Of a stretch of 64,000 nt of DNA, positions 46,363 through 56,579 are shown in pieces. The stretch's first letter is position 1. Every line of letters starts with the position of its first letter. The notes under the pieces were generated by a model. It made no database searches, was not told the origin of the DNA, and saw nothing but the letters and a program-made list of their open reading frames with translations. Source of the DNA: Heterohyrax brucei (lineage: Eukaryota; Chordata; Mammalia; Hyracoidea; Procaviidae); the NCBI GenBank assembly GCA_028571685.1, contig CM053162.1, positions 66,576,351 through 66,640,350 on the forward strand, written 5' to 3'. Position numbers and translations under genes: made by a program.

Positions 46363-46734
46363 CTCTTTTCTTAGAGACTAAGTTGCAAAAGAAGATAATG
46401 TCATTTCCATCATACTGCAATTGGTCAAGAGTGAGTTTGTATTCTTAACACCTACCACATTAAGACCTCACTGATACTTACTTAGTAGATTAATACATTT
46501 ATTCCAATTGATTTTAATAATTATAACAGTTGTTTCTAGTCTTATTATGTCTTACAGGCTCAGAAGACTTGTGTTTTAATTCCATTCCATTACATATGTT
46601 ATTTTTGGTGGGTGACTCTAACTCCGTTAGACCTGTATTTTCTCTATTTTTAACAGGGTGTTGGTCAAAGAATACACTGAGTTGAATCCTACAACTCTGG
46701 CTGGAGTATCACGAATGTGGATGAAGCATTGTGT

Positions 46735-48415
46735 CGTTGTTAGGTGCCATCATGTTTGTTCCCCCTCATAGCAACTCCTGTACAAGAGAACAAAACCGTG
46801 AGTGGTTCTGCATCATAGTCACAGTCCTTGTTATGCTTGAGCCCATCGTTCTAGCACTGTGTCACTGTGTCACTGTGTCACTGTGTCACTGTGTCAAGTC
46901 ATAATCATTTCCTGTCTTCCACGAACCCTCTACATAATCAACATGATGTACTTCTCCAGGAGCTGGTTCTTCCTATAACATATCCAAAGTATTTAAGACA
47001 AGTTCTTGCCATCTGCACTTTTAATGCGAATTCTGGCTGTGCTTCTTCCGAGACAGAACTATTTCTTCTGCTAGTAGGTCACAGTATATTCCACATTCTT
47101 CACCAACACTGTAATTCAAAGACATCAATTCTTATGTGGTTTTCCACATTCATTTTCCAGCTTTCACTTACATATGAGGCAATTGAAAATAGCACAGCTT
47201 GGGTAGGGTGCACCTCAGTCTTTGTGGTGATGTCTTTGCTTTTTAATACTTTAAAGACATCTTTTGCAGCAGATTTTCCCAATGCAATGCATTGTTTTAT
47301 TTCTTGATTGCTGCTTCTATGGGTGTTGAATGTGGATACAAGTAAAACAAAATGGTTTATAACTTTAATATTTAACCCATTTATCATAATGTTGCTTATT
47401 GGTCCAGTTGTGTCGACTTTTGTCTTCTTGATGCAATCCATGCTGAAGTTAGAACCTTCAATCTTCATCAATATATGTTTTAAATCCTTTCTGCTTTCAG
47501 GAAGCAAGGTTGTGTTATCTGCATACTGCAAGTTATTAATGAGTCTTCCTTCAGTCTTGATGCTAGTTCTTCTACATGTAGTCCAGTTTCTCATATTATA
47601 TGCTCAGCATGCAGACTAAGTAAGTATAGCAAAAGTATACAATCCTGACACACAACCTTCCTGATTTTAAAGCATGCAATGCCTCCTTCTTCTTTTGAAG
47701 TGACTGCCTCTTGGTCTACGTACAGTTTCTTCATGAGCACAATTAAGTTTTCTGGAATTCCCATTCTTTGAAATGTTATCCATGATCTGCTGGGTTTTAC
47801 ATAGCAGAATGGCTTTGCATAGTCAATAAAACACAGGTAAACGTTTTACAATATTCTCTGCTTTTAGTCAAGATTTGTTTGCCTCAGAAATAATGTCCTT
47901 CCTTCCCCTTCTTGTTCTGAATGTGCCTTGAATTTCTGTCAGTTCTCTATCAATGCACTGCAGTAGCTGACTTTGTATTACCTTCAGCAAATTTTCACTT
48001 GCATGTAATATTATTGAGTTCCACATTCTGTTGGATCACCTTTCTTTGGAATGGGCAAAAATATGAATTGTTTTTTCCAGTCACATGGCTAGGTAGCTGT
48101 CTTCCAAATATCTTGGCATAGACAAAGGAGAGCTTCAAGCATCACATCTGTTCTTTGAAACATCTCAGTTAGTATTCCCTCATGTAATGAAACCTAGTTT
48201 TTCACTATTCCCTTCAGTGTGCCTTGGGCTTTTTCTCTCAGTACTACAAGTTTTTGACCATGTGCTACCTCTTGAAATGGCTGAATGCGGACCAAGTCTT
48301 TCTTATATAGTAACTCCGTGTTCCTTCCATCTCGTTTGATGCTTTAATTATTTTTTCCATTTTTTGGTTCATAGCATTATCCAGTGGTCTCAAAGCTTCA
48401 ATTTTTTTTTGTTTG
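46735..48415 (-). mobile_element. RTE LINE, antisense, with octamer array
   Basis: The 3' end is at 46735 (TCGTTGTTAGGTGCCATCAT). The minus frame 47594-47100 reads reverse transcriptase and downstream blocks, with the YADD catalytic motif changed to YADN. Five tandem copies of CACTGTGT (about 46857-46896) have grown inside it. Confidence 0.88.
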
Positions 48416-48605
48416 TTCTAGGGGTTATTCAAGTTCAGTAGCAACACTACACATACATAACACAACTTGTGTGTTGATTACTAGCAAAAGAGAATAGACA
48501 ATAAAATGTAGGCTGAATCAAAGAGAATAGAAATCACTGACCAATGCAGAGATATGTTCAGTGTAGGATACTGCTCTGAAGGTCAACATTTTTAGAGATG
48601 ACATT
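48416..48605. other. Unassigned DNA up to the micro-insertion
   Basis: No gene or repeat seen. Confidence 0.4.
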
Positions 48606-48661
48606 GGCCAAGCCAAGTGCCGTTGAGTCAGATCCAACTCATGGAGACTAGGGTCGCCGTG
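48606..48661 (-). mobile_element. Ultra-short SINE/RTE tail insertion (56 nt) with perfect 12-bp duplication
   Basis: Antisense 'ggccaagccaagtgccgttgagtc...' flanked by AGAGATGACATT at 48594-48605 and 48662-48673, identical on both sides. Only the last 56 nt of the element are present. Confidence 0.88.
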
Positions 48662-48673
48662 AGAGATGACATT

Positions 48674-49979
48674 ACCAAAATAAAAATAAAAGCAAGGAGT
48701 CAGGATCAGGAAGAATTCAAATCAAATGGCTGTAGGTCCCTCAAAATACCTGATCTATGGGTTGGCTGGTGCTAGAACCTCAGAGTAAGAGAAAAATTAA
48801 TTCCTTGAGCCTCACATTTCATGACTTGAAGTAGGAACAATAAGAAGTATAGAACTTTCGTGGAAAACACTGCTCAGAACATGGCATATAACATCTAAGG
48901 CTTTCCTTTTTTGTACTTCCCTCTTCCTTTCTATGTTTCTTAAATCAATGTTAATTGCAAAGGGAAAAATTGAGATTTCAATAAAGCTATCATAACTGAA
49001 GGGAGGATCAAGAGTTAAGACAGGAGAAAAATGGGGACACCAGCCTGTGGATGGGAAAAAAGAGAGATCAAGAAAAGGAAGGTCACATAACCAAAAGTAG
49101 TATGAAAAGAGATGGAATGGCTCAGACTCGTGGTTGATACACGACAACTAGCGAACGGCAAGGTTGAGCCTTGTGCTTCATCAGGGAAAAACGCGCTCCT
49201 AGGACAAGAGCAGTTTAGACAATGTTCTCTGAGGACATGGTGCGATGCGTCAGCTCCAGTTCTCAGGCAGCCCCTGGAATTTGCTGACATGATTCAGAGT
49301 ATGCTCTAGGGGTAGGGATGAAAGGTTAATCACAGAGACTGGATTTCCAATAGAGTTCTGAGGTTAGAAATTATCTGAGGAAGCCAGAATCCTTTCAGGG
49401 CCTGGTGTTCCCTGTCCTACTCATGGTGTCTTTATCAGCCTTTGGGTACCCATTCCCATGCAGCTGGAAGTCTGCTGGCCAAAACAATGAACCAGAAGAA
49501 AGGAGAAGTAATTGATGCATCGTAACTAACAGTTACAGCTCTCCAGCCTGGCAGTCCCATCTCTGAAGGTTGTGATAAGACTTAAATAAAACAAAGATAA
49601 TAGACATCCTTAAGAATATTGCCTAGCATACAGTCATCACATAATAATAACGTATTCAGTCCCTGAAGCATAATAGATACGAGATAATTTTTAGTAGAAT
49701 GACAGAAAGGTGGAGGTCACTAGAAAGTTGTTCTTCCGAATAAGTTCTGAAGTTTACTAAAGAACTAGTTGCAATCATTTTTATCTTTTTCTTTAACATT
49801 TAACAAAGTCCCTTTGAGGATATTGATCAAGCAGTGTTTGTCCAGATTTTTTCATGCTTTATGCATGCTTAAATGCACTAAAACTATACCTATTTACAAA
49901 AGATATGAAGGTACTATTAATTCAGAAAGTCACTTTATTCATAAATTCAGTGTTACCTGAGAATTGCCAATTTGTGCAT
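48674..49979. other. Unassigned DNA
   Basis: No supported gene. Overlapping frames on both strands at 48812-49309 have no recognised motif. Confidence 0.4.
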
Positions 49980-50230
49980 GAGCTCTTCTATGTAGAACTT
50001 CCAATTATTCACCACTAACCTTGTGCCAGTCCCTGTACAAAGGGTACTGAATAAATTATCATATTTAGTCTACAGTGCATCCTTATGAAACAGCTATGCT
50101 TAGCTTCATTTTTCACACAAGGTAACACTAAGGTGGAGAGAAATTGTTCTGAGCCATTTTGTCACAGTCCCACAGAAATAACAGGAGGAGAATTAAAACC
50201 CAAACACCAAACTTATGCTCATGGGTTTCT
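49980..50230. mobile_element. MIR-type SINE, old
   Basis: 'tccttatgaaacagctatgcttagcttcatttttcacac' and 'ccattttgtcacagtcccacagaaataacaggagg' fit the MIR core. Confidence 0.55.
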
Positions 50231-50695
50231 GCTTCTTCTGAAGGGAGGAGATTGGTAGATAAAGAAGAAGCAGAGTATTAGCCTTTGCTTCACAGCCATT
50301 TACTTTTGTACCATAAGAAGGGCAGTATCTTTTTCCCTAGGTGTTTAACTTATCATCAGAATGGATCTGACATTTAAAAGACCTGAACCCAGAAAATCAG
50401 ATTTCTTCTGTAAGTGGAGGGGCATGAAAATATCAGGGATATTCTGTGATGAATAGCTGATGTGGTTATTTGCTAAGCTTAATTAACCTAATGGACACCA
50501 AGAAAATGAATGTGCTCGCTGGAGTTATCAGCTGTCTTTTATTTATTCAAAGCACAATGCCATCAGTTCCTTGTATCTAGCACTTGACTGATACTGTTCC
50601 CCTTTTCTTTATAACAAGTTGTTTAAATGAAGTGAGCTTCAACACACATTTGATTGAGACAATGTCCAAATTGTTGATACTGTTCATTACTTCCA
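50231..50695. other. Unassigned DNA
   Basis: No gene or repeat seen. Confidence 0.4.
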
Positions 50696-50872
50696 CTTGA
50701 AACTACTCAGATACTAGGCAGACCTGACATAGTTTAACTCCATACCACAACGAAAAACTTCAGGATGAGAGAGGAAGCTTGACTTAAAACTGCCCAGATA
50801 TTAGGCGGGCCTGATGTTGTTTAACTCCATACCACAGTGAAAAACATCAGGACCAGAGAGAGAGCTTGACTT
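50696..50872. repeat. Local tandem duplication, two units of about 85 bp
   Basis: Both units contain GTTTAACTCCATACCACA, preceded by an AGATAYTAGGC block and followed by a GAAAAACWTCAGGA block; CTTGACTTA follows each unit. The units differ at around a tenth to a sixth of positions by eye. Confidence 0.85.
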
Positions 50873-51920
50873 AGTCAATGTCACATTCCAAGTTAGTGGC
50901 CAAGTCACACTGAGAACCAGATTCTATTCCTGAGTTCATCCTTCATAATTCTAGCCCCTACACTATTTCACTGGGATTAAAATTCCTCACGTATTTGGCA
51001 TCAGTGACTTACATTCTCGGGGGAGAAAAGAAAAGCCAGTTAATTACTCCCTGACATGGTAGGTTTTTAAAATGTCTCACTGAAGTTGATAGATTCATTA
51101 ATTTTAGAACATCTTATTTGCCTCCGTTAATGGAATTTTCAGCAGGTGGTTGGTTAGTTATCTTTCCTAAGTCTCACGAAGAGTTTAAATGTCATTTTAT
51201 ACAAAGATATTTACTGCATGGAATACTGCTGTAATTAATTTTTTGATAGCAGATAGAAATTGTTCTGAGTCATTTTCTCTGGAGTGGGACAGTGAGACTT
51301 GATTTTGTCACTAGAATTTCTTGAGTCTCTGTGATGCTCATGTGTATGAAATTAGGTGCATGTGTGTATGAGTACAGATACAGACAGTGCTTTCTACTTG
51401 TGAAAATTAACTCAGCTAAAGATACTGTCAGGTGGCATGGCACTTTTTTCCTCAGTCGTTCCAGCTCTAGTAATATAATAGCTTAAATACAATCCATACT
51501 GAAAAATTTCTGTGATGTAAGGATGGAAGTCACAGAACTGTGTGAAACCAGGATGCCTCTAAGGGCAAAGAACGTGGAGAAATGACACCAGTGATCCAAA
51601 TCTAGGCCAATAATTCCAAGACATGGGTACAAACCAAACTCCAGAAGGAGGTATAAATATTGGTTTATCCAAAGGCATGATTTGAAGATAGCTGTCAAGC
51701 CCTCTGGGCCTCAGTGATTTTTAGCCTTCAGGAATTGGGTATTGAATATCAACTGTCTTTAGGGAAGGTGCTTTGAGAACCATAAAGGATGGACTTCCAA
51801 AACTGGATTATATGCTGCTGCTGAACTAGGGTGTCAATCTTGAAACCAGTGCAGAAACCAGTATAGCCTATCTCATGTTGCTGTGATTTTGAATTACCGT
51901 GACATAATCTTTGGATTGGA
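50873..51920. other. Unassigned DNA, possible MIR remnant at its start
   Basis: 'agtcaatgtcacattccaagttagtggccaagtcacactgag' resembles MIR. The remainder has no recognisable gene. Confidence 0.4.
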
Positions 51921-51924
51921 AAAC

Positions 51925-52220
51925 CCAGTGGTATAGTGGTTAGGTGCTATGTCTGCTAACCAAAAGGTCAGCAGTTGAATTCCACCAGGTGCTCCTTGGA
52001 CACTGTCTGGTGCAGTTCTACTCTGTCCAATAGGGTTGCTATGCGTGGAAATTGACCTGAATTATGTGGCCCTGATGGTGCAATGGTTAAGTATTTAGCT
52101 GTCAGCCAAAAGTCACCAGTTCAAATCTACCAACTGCTCTTTGGAAACTGTGGGGCAGTTCTTCTCTGTCCTGTAGAATTGCTATGAGTCATAATTGACT
52201 CCTGGCAACAGGTTTCAGTT
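51925..52220 (+). mobile_element. Two sense AfroSINEs in tandem
   Basis: First copy about 51925-52065 ('cccagtggtatagtggttaggtgctatg'), second about 52068-52220 ('ggccctgatggtgcaatggttaag'), ending 'ttgactcctggcaacagg'. Confidence 0.9.
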
Positions 52221-52339
52221 TTGTTTTTTTTTAATTCTTGGAAGTTTTGCTGAACAAATTTCTCATTCATTGCAAGTACTCAAAAATATTAGCTGTTTTT
52301 ATTATAATGATAATATTGATCATGCAAGTATAACTTTGT

Positions 52340-52388
52340 GTTTTTTAATAGCTGTATTGAGATATATTTCACAGACCAATAAAGCAAA
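52340..52388 (+). repeat. Older repeat split by the L1, left part
   Basis: 'agctgtattgagatatatttcacagaccaataa' is the familiar start of an old L1 3'-type sequence. Its continuation lies at 56256-56575. Confidence 0.6.
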
Positions 52389-53420
52389 GAGTTGGAGGAG
52401 TCAGGATGGCAGACTAAATGCAGGTATCCCTAAATCCCTCTGGAAACCAAGACCTAAAATGATAACTAAACAGAGCCTTCTGGACACCAAGTGAGCTCTG
52501 GGATGCGTCATAGGGCTGTTAACTTGGACTTCATACGACTGAAAGCAAAACCTCCTCTGTTTCACTGACCCCACTCTCAGTGAGCACAGGCTTGCACAGA
52601 CTGAAGGTAACTCACCATTTCAATTCTTTTTTTTTCCTCTGTCTTGGCTGGCAGGCAGAACTGGGACGTGACTAGCTGCTGGTCTTAGACACACTGCTGG
52701 TGGGACCAGTAAGCATAAATGCCAGGTTCTGAGAGCCTGGCTCTGGACTTTATACACCTCAGCTCCACTGGCCTATCGGGAAATGGAGAAGCCCAGGCAG
52801 AGGGCCCAGCCGGACTTGGTTCTTAGGCTGGGAGGTGGTGCCTGCCAGATGAAGAATGCTTTTCTAGAAGGGAGACAGTGTTTTGCACAGTGTCACCTGG
52901 GACTAGCCCCAGCAGTGGAGGTTGTGGACTCTGAGCATTTTGGCACTCCTGGCCTCTCTTTCCACAGGGAGCCTGGTCAAGCCAGCTGGCAAGCTTCTGC
53001 AGGAAGCCATCTTGTTTTGCTGAGAAGCGAGGTCATCCATATGCAAGCCTCAGCTGGACCTAATTCCTGGGCTAGGGGGCAGCGCCTACACAGAAGAGAG
53101 TGCTTTTCCAACAGAAAAGCAGAATTCTACACAGTATCACCTACAGCTGGGGCCTGACAGCAGAAGCCAGCAAGCCAGTAGCCTTCCTGTATTTTGAGCT
53201 GGTTTATAACATCTGGGGTTCAATACAGAGGTGCTTACTTTGCAAGCTTGGAGGAGGGACCTATATACCTGAAAAACTGACTGACTTTGGAAGCTGTCAA
53301 ATACTTTTTACTCCTCATTTTAAGATGGCCTGGAGAAACAACTGTGGTACATCTTCACCGCATCTCTCCCAGCCTCTATTGACCCATGTGAAGCCCCAAA
53401 AGCAACAAACATTGAAGAAG

Positions 53421-54311
53421 ATGGTAACCCGGAAATCACCCATGGCATCAGAAGGCCCCCAAAAGAAACCACCTAAGAACTTCCCAGATGCAGAAGTTTT
53501 ACTGAAACTATCAGAAGGTGACAAAAGGATTATATAGAGAGTCCTCCTAGATCTTATACAAAATGCAGCAGAGCAAAATGAAAAATTAAGCAAGCTGTTT
53601 GATCTGATGGAATATCAGTACTCAGAAATCCAACAGATCAAGAACAAAATCAAAGACATAGAAACTTCAATTCAAAGCCAAGAAAACAGAATGGAACAAA
53701 TGGAAAAGAGGATTTCTGATTTGGAAGACAGAGCCACTGACTCCAGCATCTATAAGGAAAAATCAGAAAAAAGAAACAAGAAAAATGAAGAAGCACTAAG
53801 AAGCAAGTGGGACTCTATTAAGAAGAAGAATCTGTGATTAATTGGAGTTCCTGAACAGGGCAAGACACTAGAGAACACAGAGAGTATTGTGGCTGAGCTA
53901 CTGACAGAAAACTTCCCGGAAATTAGGAAAGAAGAGAATATAGATATCCAAGACACGTATGGAACATCACTCAATATAGATCTCAATAGAAAGACTCCAA
54001 GACATATTATAGTCAAGTTCAACAAAATGAAACATAAGCAGAAACTGTTAAAGGCAGCAAGACTTGAAGCAAAGCTAACATTCAGAGGGAAACCCTGTAG
54101 GCTTTCATCAGAGTTCTCTGCAGAAACAATGCTGGCATGGGGACAGTGGCATGACACATTCAAAGCCTTGAAGGTGAAAAACTTCCAACCAAGAATTATA
54201 TATCCTGCAAAACTATCTTTCAAATATGAAAATAAAATTAAGATATTTGCAGATAAACAGAAACTCAGAAACTTTGTAAAAAACCAAACCAAAGCTACAA
54301 GAAGTACTTAA
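53421..54311 (+). pseudogene. L1 ORF1 (RNA-binding chaperone), two stops
   Basis: One frame of 296 codons, starting MVTRKSPMAS, with stops only at 53535-53537 (TAG) and 53835-53837 (TGA). A heptad-rich coiled coil (53607-53830, IKDIETSIQSQENRMEQMEK) leads into the RNA-recognition part and a C-terminal domain ending in NFVKNQTKATRST. Human L1 ORF1p is somewhat longer (338 residues). ORF1p trimers coat L1 RNA; this copy cannot make a full protein. Confidence 0.9.
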
Positions 54312-54765
54312 TCTCTTGACTTAGAAGAACAAAACCGCTAACTTTGTATTTTAGAAGGACACATTTTCCAGGATCCTACTCAGTTAGGGAAGGCTGCAAA
54401 CACAATCGAAGCTATAATAGTGAAAGAAACAATCTAGTGATCATATCACGTAAACTGTGATATCATCATATTAAAAAGAGGGATGTACTACAGTCATTAT
54501 AGTACTTCCAGATGGAGAAGAAGTTGACAAGACTGGTAGCCATCAAAATTGGATTTATATATAGTTTATTAAGTGGGATCATAGGGGCAGCCATAAAGCA
54601 CAATAAAGAAGCGACATACCATATCAAGAAATGTAATACAGGAGTCTCAACAACCACAAAACAAACCCTGGAAAAGGTGAAAAATCAACTCACAAAGAAG
54701 AAAGTCACAGAATAGATTAATAAGAACAACAGAGAAAACATCAACACAAAAATAAACAAATCACA

Positions 54766-55490
54766 ATGGCAGCACTGAACACGTACTTATCAATAATTAC
54801 ACTGAATGTGAATGGACTGAATCCTTCAGTAAAGAGACATCGAGTGACATCTTGGATCAAAAGACATGACCCATCTATATGTTGCCTACAAGAAACTCAC
54901 CTAAGACTTAAAGATAGGAACAAACTGAAAGTCAAAGGATGGAAGAATGTGTATCAAGCTAACAATGATCAAAAAAGAGCAGGTGTGGTAATTCTAATCT
55001 CAGATTAAATCAATTTCAGTGTCAAATACACCATCGTGGACAAGGATGGACACTGCTTAGTACTGAAAGGTTCAATACATAAGCAGTACTTAACAATATT
55101 AAATATTTATGCTCCTAATATTAGAGCACCTAAAAATGTCAAAGAAACACTGACTGCACTCAAAAAAGAGATCGATCACTCCACAATAACAGTAGGAGAC
55201 TTCAAGACTCCACTCTCAACACTGGGCAGGTCGCCTAGAAAAAAGCTCCGTAAAGACACAGAAGACCTTGTTGCCACAATTAACCATCTAGACCTCATCA
55301 AAATATACAGAACTTTCCATTAGCAGACAACTACACCTTCTTCTCCAGTGCACATGGAACATTCTCCAGAATAGACCGTGTGTTAGGACATAAAGCAATT
55401 CTAAACAAAATTCATACCATTGAATTAATGCAAAGTGTTTTCTCAGACCATATAGCCATAAAAATCGAAATCAATAGCAGAAAAACATAA
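54766..55490 (+). pseudogene. L1 ORF2 endonuclease domain, truncated
   Basis: Starts MAALNTYLSIITLNVNGLNP. The apurinic-type endonuclease motifs LNVNGLN, QETH and, after a frameshift near 55320, SDH (about 55444) are visible. TAA at 55006-55008 is in frame. Sequence stops being ORF2 at about 55490, right after the endonuclease; no reverse transcriptase follows. Confidence 0.9.
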
Positions 55491-56255
55491 ATAGAAAGCG
55501 GGACCGTGCTGTCAGGAGAAATCGAGGCCAACTGGCACAACTAGCATTTTGCTAATGAGGACTCACTGCACCCTACGTTGGTGAGTGGTGTCTGGGTTCT
55601 TAAAAGCTGCCAAGCTGACATCTGAGGGTACAGCAAATGATCCCAACTTAGCAGGAACGGATGGTCACCAAGGTCCATAACAACGTGGGGGAAAGAGAAT
55701 CAAGAAGACAGACAGACCCACATGAGTGGATGTCTATATCGACTTGTGACCAGAAGAACCAGATGGTGCGGTGCCTGGCCACCACCAGTGATAGCCACGA
55801 TGGAGCTCACAAAGTTGAGTCTCACTGGCAACACAAGTATAAATAGGGGTGCACCCTGAGATCTCCACTAAAAGACCACAATAGATGGTCCAGGGACTTT
55901 GGGGTCCCCTAGGAGCATGGCCCCTGGCCCTGATGCTGCCCCTGTCCATAAATCATAATGAAGGTCAACTTTTCAGACAGCAATGGATTGGACTTAGTGA
56001 CGCAGAGTGACCATATTGTGTGAGCACTTTGTGGTTCTAGGCAGCTGTAGGAGGTCATCCTGTTGACCTCATACTGGAAGAAGGGGAATGGGTGGAGAGG
56101 AGAAGATAGGAGACAGTTGGGAAGATAAAACATGTATGGAGCAGAGAGGAAGAGTGTGCTGTCACCATGCAGGGAGAGCAGTGGAAGCTGCATATAGGTG
56201 GGCATGCAAATTTATATGGGAATGTACATTTTCATTCAATCCTAAAAAAAAAAAA

Positions 56256-56578
56256 GAGTCAAGTTCACTGGTTTTTGGTACATTTACAAAGGTGTGCAGC
56301 TACTTCATTGTTGTGTTGTTAGGTACCATCAAGTCTGTTCTGACTCATGGTGACCCTACATACAACAGAATAAAATTTTGCCTGTTTCTGTGACATCCAC
56401 ACAATCATTGTATATTCTCAGAGATGTGCAACCATAGTCACGGTCAACTTTAGAAAATGTTTGTCACCCCAAAAAGAACTTTACATGTATTTCCAGTCAT
56501 TTCCCATTTCCTACCAACCCTCAACCCTCTGGCAGTCACTAACTTACTTCAGGTTTCTGTAGATTTACCTATGAAATG
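56256..56578 (+). repeat. Older repeat, right part, with RTE tail
   Basis: 'agttcactggtttttggtacatttacaaaggtgtgcag' and 'ttgtcaccccaaaaagaactttacatg' continue the element left of the L1. An antisense RTE terminus of about 90 bp interrupts it at 56313-56400. Confidence 0.6.
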
Positions 56579-56579
56579 G

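Larger units (their letters stand above)
52389..56255 (+). mobile_element. L1 with ORF2 reverse transcriptase region deleted
   Basis: The 5' start (GAGTTGGAGGAGTCAGGATGG) and a 5'-UTR of about 1 kb are followed by ORF1 (53421-54311), a spacer with its own small frame, the ORF2 endonuclease (54766-55490), and then directly the 3'-UTR (from about 55530) with poly(A) near 56255. The whole reverse transcriptase and C-terminus, about 3 kb in a normal L1, is missing. Confidence 0.9.

Noticed and set aside
46857-46896. CRISPR-like repeat array
   Set aside because: 8-bp direct tandem units without spacers, in a mammalian LINE.
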